The position numbers and the translations under genes are program-made. A DNA stretch of 64,000 nt from Euryodendron excelsum (Eukaryota > Streptophyta > Magnoliopsida > Ericales > Pentaphylacaceae), in NCBI GenBank assembly GCA_033060915.1, contig CM065396.1, forward strand, positions 10,213,501 to 10,277,500, in the 5' to 3' direction. Position 1 is the stretch's first letter. Each line of letters starts with the position of its first letter. The notes below the pieces were generated by a model. That model searched no databases and was not told where the DNA came from. It was given only the letters and a program-made list of their open reading frames with translations. Shown piece after piece: positions 23,701-34,869 of this stretch.

Positions 23701-24678
23701 TACCTCCTAAGTTTCCAAACAAGACTTCAAGACACTTTCAAAACTCTCTTGAGTTATCTCAAACCATTTCCAAAACTCCCTTGAGTTATTCTACATACAT
23801 TTCAAAACCCCCGTTCAAAGGATCCAAAGCTCTATTTCAAAACACTCCATTACCTGATTTTAAATCAAAACTCCCAAGTCCTCTTTTTTCAAAGACCTCA
23901 AAGTGTCTTAAAAACTTTCCAAAAGCCCTCATGCGCCTATTTTCCATTGGGCTCTTGCCCGAACTATGAATGACCTGATTCTCATTGAATGACATACGTA
24001 GGTAACCTAAGATGGTGCGGTCATAACTTTCATTTCAACTATAGTCCATTTTTTAAAAGTTTCTATCAATTCGAGGTCTCTATCTCAAATCCATTCAAAC
24101 TCCCATATTTTCAAACTTCTTCCCAAAAACTTACATCATGCATCATTCATCCGAAAAATGATGACTAAACCCTTTTTTCAAACTTCTAAAGTGGATATTA
24201 AGTGAACAATTGTAACCGATTATTCTATTGAGTGAACAAAAATGTGATTAGACATGTAGGTACCGAAAGGGCGGGGTAGGGTGATGATCATAGGATATCT
24301 TCCCTACACGTAACCAACCCCCAAACCATAGATTTCTGTTTTTAAAAGACCAAACTAGAGTTATTTTCGAAAAGGGCTTGAATCTTTCCAAAAATTGCCA
24401 AACAACCTATTTTCTTAAAAACCCTCTCTCGAGGAAATTTTTAAAGTCTTTTCCAAAAACCATAGGTTTTATCTTTGGATTAACACTTAGTTTTGGGTGT
24501 CATAACTCACCTTAATCAAGTTAGGTGGCAACTCCTATTTTTCTAAAAAGCCCTTAATCAAATCAATTCAAACCTAGTCCCACTCGTCCTTCTAAGAGGA
24601 TGAGTTCTAGTAATAGAGTTTCGTGCTTTTGGCTCCGAACCGAAAGGACATTGGACACCCAAAAACTAGGGTGCGACA
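20743..24678 (+). repeat. 3' LTR of element B (family 2)
   Basis: It starts TGTAAGCACCCC and ends GGGTGCGACA, 3936 bp long. Relative to the 5' LTR it lacks about 0.8 kb: sequence equivalent to about 7235-8045 is gone, joined near 22228. It also has three rather than six 30-bp repeats (23163-23280). The deletion removes the TATA box and palindrome. The right end abuts an Athila-type LTR fragment, giving the candidate target duplication TAATG (24679-24683). Confidence 0.9.
23949..24023 (+). other. Conserved folded block in the B 3' LTR
   Basis: The first hairpin reads GGGC-TCTT-GCCC where family 1 has GGAC-TCTT-GTCC, so both arms changed together and the loop stayed. The TGACC/GGTCA and ACC/GGT pairs are present. 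The TCTC/GAGA stem is weakened here. Confidence 0.55.
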
Positions 24679-25254
24679 TAATGAAAACAAATTAGATCTC
24701 ACAGTTTATTATTAATTCTAAGGTTTCTGTCTCCTTCGACCATAATTCAAAGTTTAGCCACGTAGGGCTATGAAAACAACTCAAATAATAACCTAGAATA
24801 ATGTGAAAAACGTCAACAACCCTAAAAACAAAACAATCCTAGCTTTTATAGGCTTCTGAAATTCTGCAGCTACGCACAACTATTTGAACGCCCTTACCAC
24901 TATTAGAACACATTGGACAACAGTTTGAATGGTGTGTCAAATGCACTTCGAACGGTAAAAATGCTCTCTGTATATTTCGAACGCTCTTCGAACCTAAACT
25001 TGACATGAATTCGTCTGACATACCGTTCAAACGTATTTACTACCGTTCGAACACCTCTTGGGACTGTTCGAATGCTCTTTCGAACGTTGCTTCTAATCTT
25101 GTGTGAATTCGCCACTTTTATGCTAGGATTCTCTTCCTTGGCGTTCTATAGCACCCTAAGTCAAAATATAAGAATAGTAAATATCTTTAGGCACCAAATA
25201 AGTATAAAAGATTAAACATTAATGGAGAAAAATATGACATTTGCATTCTCATTA
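24679..25254 (-). repeat. Athila-type LTR fragment (same family as J's LTR)
   Basis: The sequence follows 54826-55380 closely: AATGAAAACAAATTAGATCT at the left, GACATTTGCATTCTCATTA at the right. It is therefore the 5' part of an Athila-type LTR in minus orientation, cut by element B at 24678. It keeps a TATAAAAG box (24850-24843) and several TTCGAAC words. Its LTR start directly abuts LTR C, so it had inserted into C. Confidence 0.8.
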
Positions 25255-27384
25255 GAGGGGTAGAAGATGGGGATTAAAATAGAAAATAGCGTAAGTAGGC
25301 TAGGAGAGAGAAGAGAGGAATGGGGGAAGACAAAAATATAAAAAGAAATACCACATTTTGCCTTCAAACACTCTCAAACTTCATTAGATGCTTGGACTTG
25401 ATCTTGAATAGACTTGGAAGGAGCTGGAATAAGGTCTTCTATGGCATAGAAGGCCTTGTAAGGGAGGCGTATAGGCAAGAGTGAGGTGGAATGCAATCTA
25501 AGTGGTTGGAGGGAGGAATATATGGAGGGTTTCGGATTTCTAGTGTTGTTTGTACAGAGTTTCGTTACCGTTTTTTATCCTTCATATGTAAAGGGGGAGG
25601 CCTGTATTTATAGGCAACCCTGGAGAGACTTGGTGCATGTAATACATGCACCTAGGCAAAATTTGCCCTAGCGTATATGCTATATTTGCCAGTACTATTC
25701 CATTGACAGAATATCAGGTGGCACCCATTGTATTGGCTAAATCTTATTGGCTAAATAAAGTTTGATCGATTTGATAAAAAATATGGGTGCATGTAGCATA
25801 CGTTCCGTCGCCGGGAGTGTTCGTTCAAGCTTCGCCTCGATAATTATGCCAATCGAGAAGGTTTCTCGTGAATTTTTCAGTTTTCAAAAATTTTGAACGG
25901 TATTCGAAAGTGTGAGATATGGCCTCGGAAAATGTGCATGAAATCTCATTTTTGCAGAGCATCTATGATACACTCTGTGGGGGTTCAAAAGTAGCCGTTT
26001 GTGTGCTGCATGATTGAGGCCTCCAAGAAGCGATCTCTTCAATCGGACCGTACCAATAGAAAGTACTCCGAAAATACTTTTAGGAATTCCCTAATTTATG
26101 CATTTCTCAAATCCTTTGATGGTGCGTTATACTCTGGGAATCGGAGAAAAAGTCAATATTGGCAAAGCGTCTGTAGACACTCCAAGGGTTGCCAGAAGTA
26201 ACGGTTTTCGAGCCACATGATGAGGGGTTTTAGGATGCGATCTATCTGATCGAACCATATCGATGGAAAGATCTATGAACGAGCTTTTGGGAATTCTCGA
26301 GTTTATGCATTTCTCAAGTCGTTTGATGAAGCGTTATAACTAGGGAATCGAGAGACAAGGCAATCTTAGAAGAGCGTCTATAAGACGCTCTAGGGGGACT
26401 TACTTTGAGCCAAGAGTGTTTAGTGTTGTAAGGTCCTCCTTTGGTTAAACAAAAGTGTATGAGAAGACCCGCCGTTCAATATTCTAAGACCGGTGTAGCT
26501 TCGGGGCACGTTTGGGTCACTGCGGGCAGAAGGGTCATTTTGACTGAGTTTGGTTGAAAAAGGTCAGGAATGGACCGGAGTGTTATGTTAAGCATACCGA
26601 GCCATCCAAGGATGATCCCGAAAGAATTTTTCACTGTTCAATGGGATTTGTGCTGTGCTTGGACGTCCAAGGGTAAAATGGTCATTTTAATCGAAATTAG
26701 TCGAAATGGGACCGGAATTGGACAAAATGGCGTGTTGAGTACGCCTAATTGCTTAGTAACACTTTGGAAAGGTGGAATTACCATCTTGAGGGATTTTAGA
26801 CTTTCCCAAGATGCGCCTGGAGGCCCAAGGGCAAGTTTGATCATTTTTCACCAAGTCGGGATAGCAGCCACCGGTGTTGACCTATGTGTTGATTCCCTAG
26901 ACCGCCTGGTCTAGGAAAGCTACTTGTGCAGTGTTGGTCCTTGAGACCGCCCGGTCTCAGAGAGCTACCTGTAGGGTGGTGTTGGTTTCTGAGAACGCCT
27001 AGTCTTAGAAAACTACATGTGAGGGTGGTGTTGGTTTCCAAGAATGCCTGGTCTCAGAGAACTACCGAATGATGGACATTCTACATTGGTGGGTTAGCAG
27101 GCGCCAGAAGTGAACCATTTGAAGTTTGATAAGGTGTTGGTCCCCGAGATCGCCGGATCTCGGGAAGCTACTTAGATAGCGTTGGTTCCCGAGACCGTTT
27201 GGTCTCAAAAAGCTGCCTAGAATGCCTAGGGGCATGATAATTGGGCCTTATGGATCCAGAAAGTGACTAGTTGACCGGATTGGAGTTTGAAAGACCCATC
27301 TTGGGCTTGCATGTACCGTGAGGTTTGAAAGCTGGATCTAGTCGGGCTGGAGATTGCCTAGTGGGCAAATATGGGGTGCTTACA
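25255..27384 (-). repeat. LTR C, Tat LTR family 2, 5' part
   Basis: On the minus strand it starts TGTAAGCACCCC at 27384 and shows the family 2 order: three palindrome-bearing 210-bp units (26375, 26165, 25955), a TATA box (25612-25605) and the pyrimidine-rich leader at 25330-25260. It is interrupted at 25255 by the Athila-type LTR, and the rest must lie beyond element B. No polypurine tract lies next to its start, so it was a 5' LTR or a solo LTR. Confidence 0.8.
25605..25612 (-). promoter_or_regulatory. TATA box of LTR C
   Basis: TATAAATA on the minus strand, in the position expected from the B 5' LTR (7564-7571). Confidence 0.6.
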
Positions 27385-27724
27385 CTATCTTAAGTACAAT
27401 TCTTATACCTTACAAATCTCATGCATATATAATTGCCAACACAGTATGAATGAACGTAAACAAGAGGGAGAATAAAAGTTAATATTAATTAAATATCCTA
27501 ATTATGGCTTTAAGGGCTCATACAATCCAACACCGCTTCACTTACCCAATTGTTACCACACAACCCATCTTTCTCCACCCCGTCACATCCAAAACTCCAC
27601 CCCCACCTCTCTCTTCACCAGTTCACCCCCTCGCTCTAACAAACTTCTTTCGGTGGTATTTCTTCTTTTCTGCCATTGATTTGCATCCTAATGGTTTTCG
27701 AATTGCTTTTATTTGTAAAATTTA

Positions 27725-27728
<4 letters not shown>

Positions 27729-27769
<41 letters not shown>
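27729..27769. repeat. (GA)n microsatellite
   Basis: About 20 uninterrupted GA units. Confidence 0.97.
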
Positions 27770-27773
<4 letters not shown>

Positions 27774-28417
27774 GTAGGGGAGGGTTTAGGGGTGCGGGCG
27801 GAGGAAGGTGTTGGGTTGGGTTGGGTTATTGGCAGCGCTTAAACAAAGGCTCACTTGGGCTGTTACCCACGCTAAATTAGCCCACAAAAATTTTTTCACT
27901 TAAAACTTTTAGCCCACTCTACCTAAGCTAAGCACAGCCTAAAACCATCCACAAAAATAAAAATAATAAAAACCCCTCATTGAAGTCTGTTAAAACTGTC
28001 ATTCATAACAAAATGAATGATAGGTTTCTTGCGGATACTCTAACTGTCTACATTGAAAGGGAGCTCTCTACAAATATCAATAACAAATTACTTTTGTTTT
28101 ATGAAGAACTAAAAGGTACAATTTCAATACTATATTTTTTTTAATACTTCACTTTGTTTATTTTTTGAACATTTACATATTTACGTACAAGTTTGCTAGA
28201 AATTAATTATGAACTCATTGGGGTTATAAAATTTTACTTAAATATATTTTATAACTTTTGCATAGTTTATTATAATTTTCTAGATTAAATTCTTGACTTG
28301 GCCCGTTAGGTGGGTGGGGAAGGAGCTCGGTGTTGCTGGTGTTAATGAGGTGAAGAGGTGGTGGGGTTGAGGTTAAGGTCAGTTTAGGGAGCGAGAAAAA
28401 GAGGAAATTATAGAGTG

Positions 28418-28439
28418 ATATATATATATATATATATAT
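28418..28439. repeat. (AT)n microsatellite
   Basis: Eleven uninterrupted AT units. Confidence 0.95.
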
Positions 28440-29685
28440 GAATGAAGAGAGAAGAAGGGTTAGTTTAGTAGTAATGACGTCCCCACTTATGATTGAGATC
28501 ATAGGATCAACTCACCCTCTCTCTTTCTCAAGGCTTTAATCCTCCAATGTATGCTCAATAAAAAAAAGAAAAGAAAAGAAATATAAGAATGAAGATGCAT
28601 ACAAAGAGAGGGAGAAAGAAAGTGCATAGATGAGAGAGGAATTGACTTATGAAATACCTACTTTATCGCTAAAAAAGAGTACCTGATCGTCAACTGATTA
28701 ATTTTTGTTTGTTTAGGAAATGGCAAGTGTGGACTAACACCTACTCCCTCCATCCTTCCGTTCCTTTTTTTTTTTTCCGCCCTCACCATGTTGGTACGTC
28801 TGAAAACGATTGTGTCAACTTTAAATTGGCAAGGTGGTCTTGTGAATGAATTTGTAAGTTTGAAATCTAATATCATTATGTATACACACTAGCCACTGGC
28901 CGTGCAATGCAAGAAATAATTATTTTTGAAATGTAATCTCCTACTAAATATATACTGTGCTGCAACAATTAATTTTGATAAACACTTAAAATTTTGGAAT
29001 AAAGATTTTAAACAATATTTCCGATGACAACATAAATATAAATTGTTGAGCCACCAAAAACTATTCATTGTATAGATTTATTTTGTAATTGTAAATTGAT
29101 TGGGAAATAAATAAATAGAAGCTCTATTTAGAAAGTAAGTGAACGTTCTGTGCTAAACTTTAATTTGTATGTAAAATTTACATAAATATACTAAATGTAT
29201 GATTTACTATCATGACACTAATTTGATTTGTTTTGTGGTCATGACTTCACCTCATCCTCCACTCTCAGACTTGAGCCATCGGATGTACAAAAATAAAATT
29301 ATGTTAAGTCTTAAAAAGTTAGCCTATATTGGTCCTCTGAATTCTATGTTGTAAGATCAATTATGCTTATAATATCTTAAAGAAGAAAAAGATCAAGTAC
29401 GTCTAGAGTCGAGTTTCAATACTCAAGTAAGTCAGTTGACTCATGCTTACGTCAATCTATTAATTTGAATGCTTGCTAGCCATGTTGGACGAGTTTGGTA
29501 AATTTTTATCAGTTTTTTCAATTTTCCAAATTATTGAAAAAAGGAAAATAAAACATTTTTGCAAATAGTTTTAATTTTTTTGTTTTAAAAAATCTGATTT
29601 TTTTTTTCAAATGTTGTAGGCTTTTTAAAAAATAAAGATAACTTTCCATTCTCCTTCCCAACCACCCACTAACACCACTTATCAT

Positions 29686-29752
29686 TGTCACCACTACCAC
29701 CACCTATAATTGTCACCACTACCACCACCACTACCACCACCACCAATCACCG
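29686..29752. repeat. (ACC)n-type imperfect microsatellite
   Basis: Imperfect CCACTA and CCACCA units. They produce a poly-Val frame on the minus strand that is not a gene. Confidence 0.85.
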
Positions 29753-30037
29753 CCACAATTGTTGTTGCCGCCCACCTTTGTCACTACCCATCAATATTAA
29801 ATCTATATTTTTAATATAAACATAATAAAAAATAAATTACAATATTTTTGGGTTAGCGAACATGTTTTTTATTTTTATTCTATTGTAAAAAAATGAAAAA
29901 TAGAATATAAATAATTAACAATAAAAATTGAAAGCGTTAGCAAACGCCCTCTTAATATTTAAAATAATTGTTTTAATTTTGAGAATTGCTAATTTTTGTC
30001 TTTTTACAATATTTCTCTTTAGTTGCTCCTAAAATGT

Positions 30038-30242
30038 GCCTTCGGTAAGTGACATGTTGTTGGATATGTAAAACATATAACCATGTATGAGATCTCCAGT
30101 TCGATTGCTGCTCACGCCTCCTTTTGGCTCGTCATTATTTATGCAATAAATGAAGTATACATAGTTAATGTGATTGGTGGCACTGGATGAGTTTAAGGAA
30201 GTAGTCGGCTGAAGGACTGTACACCATGTAATAAAAAAAAAG
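30038..30242 (+). mobile_element. Possible tRNA-derived SINE
   Basis: A TTCGGTAAGTGAC segment (about 30041) and CAGTTCGATTGC (30097-30108) lie about 55 bp apart, like the A and B boxes of an RNA polymerase III promoter. A further 130 bp ends in ATAAAAAAAAAA. Size and layout suit a plant SINE. The A box is a poor match and no flanking duplication is evident, so this is tentative. Confidence 0.35.
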
Positions 30243-30929
30243 GATCAGATTAATGTTTATACAAATTGATTTATAAGACCAGCTCATTTAAATTGTTGTG
30301 TTGAACTAGAGATTTTAAAATCATTTCACCACATTTCCTAATCCTTCACCCCTTATTTCCTAAAATCAAAGAACATAAATTATTACTGATACAAATGGCA
30401 ATAAGGGCTAATTAAGTGCCTATCATAACTTAAGAATATCAACGACATCACTTTTCTAGAATTATGGTGTCCTAATTAGTCGCAAAATTTTTAGAAAAAA
30501 ATACTTGAATCTAGCTCAAATCTAGGTATACTAAATTCTTCAAGAAGTTTCTATAACTTTATGAATCATTTAATTTTATGACTAGCTTAAATACTTGATT
30601 CTATTAGTTTCACAACACTATTTGGATGAAACTTGAAAATATTTGCTATATCTTATACACAATTTGTTGTTTGAAATAAGAGATATTCATTAATTTTGCA
30701 ATACATGATGTTTTTTAGATTCCACAATTTGAAATGCATAGCTCATTTCCTACATAAATTTTTTGGAATGACCGTTATGTAAGAGGATTGAAAAAAAATG
30801 TTGCATATATCAAAAAAAACTTACACATAATTCTAGATTCTAAAATTTGAAGTTTTTATTTACTTTCCTTATATACCTATTGAAAGGCCATGACTTAAAA
30901 GAATTTTAAAAATATTGCTTTTAAAACTT

Positions 30930-31130
30930 TGGTTAATTACAAACACACCTCCTGAACTATGATTTAGTATTACTAAAGCCCCCAACACTATAAAATGAAA
31001 CACATTGACCCCCCAAAACTGTTAGTAATCCGTTAAAAAAATGAACGAAACATTGTTATGTCACTTGTACATGTTCACAAAATTATGTTTTATACTAAAT
31101 TAATTTTTTCTTGTTATAATAATTGTTTAA
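30930..31130. repeat. Possible dispersed non-coding repeat
   Basis: The segment reading like CACCTCCTGAACTATGA and CTAAAGCCCCCAACACTATA resembles a short dispersed sequence often met in plant intergenic DNA. No ends or inverted repeats could be set. Confidence 0.25.
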
Positions 31131-31298
31131 TGACTGAAATGTCTCTTAAAATGGCAACTAAATATAGAGACAATACCAAAGTTGTTTACGTCATCAGACA
31201 ATTATTACAAAAAGAGAAAGTAATTGAGGTATAAATTAAATTTTTGTAAGCATTGATTACACTCCAAAAGTATAATCGCAATCCTCTAATTAGTAGAT

Positions 31299-32596
31299 TG
31301 TTATCTCTAGTTTAAATTTTAAATTAGTGTTTTATCCTTAAATTGTCCTAATGCCTTTTTGGTCTAATTGTAGGGAATGGAGCTTAATTGTGGAAGAAAG
31401 GGCCAAAAGTGCATAGCCGAGCGAGCACCCATTACAACCGAGCGATTACCAAATCGTTCGAGCGATAGGCCAAGTGATTGCTAAATTCCACTGAACGTTC
31501 AAATGTAAAAAAAATACACCGATCACTAGATTCTGCAAGCCATTTTCATTTAGTGATTTAGGAACGCAAAACTTCAGATGGCCCTTTTCATCGAGAGAAT
31601 CTTGAGCGCAAGTCAAGCAATCGGTGGCTCAACTGAGCGCTCGCCTTATGGAACTCTACTTTTGTCCTTTGTATAAAAGGTTGTTTTAGGTGTTTTTGGA
31701 GAGTTCTCAGTTTTGTACTTAATTTTCTTAGATATAGCATATAGTTGAGAGCATTGTAGAGAGAGAATTGTATTTTCCTTTACTTTTCTTACACTTTCCT
31801 TCATTTTCTTAGCAACCAAACACTAGTTTTCTCTTACTTTAATATAAAATCTATAGATTCTCATGTCTTCTCTACATTTCTACAAACTTTCTATGATGAA
31901 TTCAAGTAGTTAAATCTAAATTTGGGTGCAGCCGTGAAGGTTTGCCGAGGATCTTTAAGAATTTTCATGGAGGTATATGAATTTTATTGAATTATTCTAT
32001 GATTTCTACTTCTATTCTTAATTGGGTTTAATTTCATAAGAAAACTTATATTCATAACACAGTTTGGTAATTCCGATGCACAATTCTTCAATTGGTATAG
32101 GGATTGCACAAATCTAAGGTTTGTCTTTAAGATTCTATAAATTGATTTCAAATATAATCCTAATTAAGAGGGAATTCAAGGTTTTCTAATCAAAATCCTC
32201 TGAATCAAGGATCCATGGAGTGACCAATGATGTGAGTTAACAAACCTCCACTAAAATTCTCATGGAACTTGGCAGATTGGAACAATTGCATTCAAATCCC
32301 TTTTTAATTGCTTTAGAATCTAAACTATTTTGCTTAATTGATCAATTAGTTGTTACTTGCCTTTAATTTCATTGCATTGGTAGTCTAGAATAAACCTATC
32401 TCAAAACTCAAAAGATTTTCAGTCTACTTTTGTCATTATTAGATTTGATTTTATCTAATTTGCAATTCAAATTAAGTAAGTCCATTGTGAGCTTTTGCCC
32501 AATTCTATATTTGAATCAATCCCTTGGGAAGAATGATAATTAGAGAATAGCCGGTAAACTACAACTCAAACCCGTATGCCTTCGGGGAATCGAACA
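31299..32596 (+). repeat. 5' LTR of element D
   Basis: The right end is the CGAACA just before the primer-binding site. The left end is less sure and is set at a TGTTATCTC that gives about 1.3 kb, close to J's LTR of 1.24 kb. A TATAAAA box lies at 31672-31678. As in J, U3 has words of the CGTTCGAGCG type near 31440-31640. Confidence 0.65.
31672..31678 (+). promoter_or_regulatory. TATA box of the D LTR
   Basis: TATAAAA about 370 bp from the proposed LTR start; J's LTR has TATAAAAG at a comparable distance. Confidence 0.55.
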
Positions 32597-32602
32597 AAGT
32601 TT

Positions 32603-32620
32603 TGGCGCCGTTGCCGGGGA
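32603..32620 (+). other. Primer-binding site of element D
   Basis: TGGCGCCGTTGCCGGGGA is the classic Athila-lineage primer-binding site, 6 nt after the LTR end. Confidence 0.92.
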
Positions 32621-33012
32621 TTGGAGGCGCAAGGCGAGCTTTGGACGAACTTTAAGTTTGAATAGCTAATAGGTGGAATTGATCACCAACTCGAACGAAA
32701 CATCTATGGCTTACGACCAAGGGTACATCCTTCTTTCCTTTTATGTGAATACCCATGCTAGATTTTTTGTTATTATTTTCTTGGTTTGTTTTGTTTGATT
32801 AGTGTAATTGCATTGCATATTGCTAGGAGCCCAATTGGTGACATAGTTTGGAAGATAGGTTAGTGTGTTATAGTTCTAAATTAGTGGTATTGTCTTTGAA
32901 TGTGGAGATTGGAGGATTTTAATTGAATTGGAAAAAAGCCGTTGTCCAGTATTGTGAATTGTGCTTTGTGTATGTTGTATTGATAAAACATTGATGGTCC
33001 ATTTAGGTGCAT
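32621..33012 (+). other. Leader of element D
   Basis: AT-rich non-coding sequence between the primer-binding site and the first recognisable gag codons. Nothing else is seen in it. Confidence 0.6.
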
Positions 33013-34456
33013 TCATACTTGCATGCCATATTTCTTTCGGGACACGCACAAACGTCTTGTGAGAATTGAGAGCACTAGCACTTCTTCACCGATTAGAGAC
33101 ACTACTCCCGGACTTCCTTTGGTTGTTGACCTTGGTTTTATACCAATGGCTAATCTCAATGAAGGAGGGCTACCTAACATCTTTCCCTTAAATCCCAATG
33201 GCATACCAAATATCCCCAATCAAAATTTGAATGTCGGTTCTAATCTTCAACCAAACCCTCCATAATGGATTCCCAATATTGTGGGGGGAGATAATTTTGA
33301 GAGGGGGAGCAACCATGGCAACATGGTGGCTCCTCAATTCTGGACCTTGAGGGATTACATGAATCCTCCTAGGCAAGCCTCGAATTCTTGTATCGTTTTC
33401 TCCCCTCATTACAATACATTGAATATTCATTCGGGGATGATACATATGCTACCACAACTTAATGAAATGGAGTCTGAGTGATCGTATACATTCATAAAAG
33501 AATTTGAAGATGCTTTCTCCCTAGTCATGGACAACTCTTGTCCAAGGAAAATTTTCCTCCTAAAACTCTTCCATTTTTATCTGGAAGATACAGCCAATAT
33601 GTGGTTTAACTCGTTAAAACCGTTATCTATTAATTCTTGGCAACCTCTTTAGTGGGAGTTTTTAAAGAAATTGTTTTTAGAAAATAGAATGGAGGCATTT
33701 AGATGCCAAATTTTGCAATCCCCCCCCCCCCCCCCCCCCCCCCCATGTAGAGAGAATCATTTTTTCAATATTGGGAACACTTCAAAAACCTTCTAATTTC
33801 TTGCCCACACCATGATTTCAATGAATGGCATATCATTAACATTTTCTACACATCCCTCACACCCTAAATAAAACAATTTGTAGAGACAATGTGAGCAAGA
33901 ACTTTCATGGATAAGCAACCTCATGAAGCTTATGCCCAGTTTGACTACCATGCAAACTTAGCTCGAGATTGGGCTACCACCAGGACCCAAAATCCTAAGG
34001 GTCGACCTAATTAACAAGGGGTAAAGTATTAATCGAAAGAAGTAAATGATGTTAATGCTAGGCTTACAACTTTGGCAGGGAAATTATAAGCTCTAGAAGT
34101 GAATAGAGTAAACGCAGTTGAGATTGAGGAAATTAAAGAGGTAAGTTGTGTTTTGTGTGAGACCAAAACCATGACACTTTGTCTTATCCCATCATCCTGG
34201 GGGTTAAAGAGGCTTTGTATGGCCAAGTTAATGCCATAGGTCAATACAAACGAGGAGGGGGTAACCTCTATTCCAACACCTATAACCACAGGTGGAAGGA
34301 TCACCCAAATTTCTCGTGGAGGGGTGAGGGATCTTCAAACCCCCAACCATATCAAGAAGGATTTCAAAATCCTTAATATTATCAAGCACGTCCTTCACCT
34401 TTCCAAACACAACAATACCAAGTTCTATTGATGGCACCATTTCCATCTCAACTAAG
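33013..34456 (+). pseudogene. gag: Gag of element D, decayed (Athila type)
   Basis: The N-terminal region (33023-33265) is rich in Asn and Pro. The core follows as LRDYMNPPRQASNSCIVF (33340-33400) and GMIHMLPQLNEMESE. After a stop at 33481 it continues with FIKEFEDAF, LKLFHFYLEDTANMWFNSLK and EFLKKLFLENRMEAFRCQI. This is the Athila Gag pattern (LreYmnP.r, P.lhGmesE, lrlfPFSLkdkAk.Wl.sL, FLkkFFp). Stops and a 25-nt poly-C run at 33720-33744 break it. The downstream part reads HDFNEWHIINIFYTSL and DKQPHEAYAQFDYHANLARD before LTR F interrupts it. Confidence 0.82.
33720..33744. repeat. Poly-C run of 25
   Basis: An uninterrupted C homopolymer inside the decayed Athila gag. It replaces sequence that should be coding. 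The length may be affected by sequencing or assembly. Confidence 0.9.
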
Positions 34457-34869
34457 TGTCACGCTTCGATTTTTCGCATTCGGAAAAATACAAGTAAGAA
34501 AAAAAACGGTACTCTCTCGTTAGAACTCATCCTCTTAGAAGGATGAGTGCGACTATGTTTAAATTAGAAATTGACTTGGATAAGGGCTTTTGAAAAATAT
34601 TTGGAGTCGCCACCTAGCTTTGTTAAGGTGAGTTAGGGCACCTAAAACTAAGTGCAATATGAACATTAAACTTAGGATTTTTGAAAAAGTTTTAGAAAAC
34701 TTCCTCAAAAGATAGTTTTTTAGAAAAACAAGTTGCTTGGAAACTTTTGAAAAATGTTAAAGATCCTTTTGAAAATAACTCCGTTTTTGGTCTTGAAAAC
34801 AGTGATTCAAGAATTGGAGATTGGTTACGTATAGGGAAGATGCACTAGGCTATCACCCTATCCCACCCT
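34457..34869 (-). repeat. LTR F, Tat LTR fragment
   Basis: Read on the minus strand, this is the 3'-terminal part of a Tat LTR ending AGCGTGACA at 34457, with the conserved terminal hairpin (ATAGGG 34831-34836, CCCTAT 34856-34861). No primer-binding site follows; the left flank is Athila gag, so F was a 3' or solo LTR. It is cut at 34869 by copia element E. Its remaining part is not visible in the window. Confidence 0.82.

Larger units (their letters stand above)
6680..24678 (+). mobile_element. Element B: non-autonomous Tat/Ogre-type retrotransposon (gag only)
   Basis: Seen: a 5' LTR remainder, a primer-binding site, leader, decayed gag, long non-coding stretches with an antisense mobile-domain-like relic, a tandem array, a polypurine tract and a 3' LTR ending GTGCGACA. 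The internal region is about 10.2 kb, but I find no protease, RT, RNase H or integrase motif in it. That makes B a gag-only derivative like the TR-GAG elements known from plants, presumably mobilised by an autonomous relative. Hand alignment of about 150 bp of the two LTRs (8682-8831 against 22852-23001) gives about 10 differences, so the insertion is not recent. The left 0.93 kb of the 5' LTR lies beyond element A, outside the window. Confidence 0.85.
27385..31298. other. AT-rich intergenic stretch without recognisable genes
   Basis: This is the only part of the window without LTR-type sequence. Short frames (for example plus 27504-27725, proline-rich, and minus 28502-28224) show no domain and no gene structure I can defend. 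It holds simple repeats, a possible SINE and a dispersed-repeat-like segment, listed separately. It is probably the pre-insertion intergenic DNA. Confidence 0.6.
31299..34456 (+). mobile_element. Element D: Athila-type gypsy retrotransposon, 5' part
   Basis: LTR, Athila-type primer-binding site and decayed gag are present in that order. The element is cut at 34456 by LTR F in mid-gag. Its pol, 3' LTR and right flank are not seen. Confidence 0.82.

Noticed and set aside
27504..27725. 73-codon frame as a possible host gene
   Set aside because: Low complexity, no domain, ends at a GA microsatellite, no splice-supported continuation.
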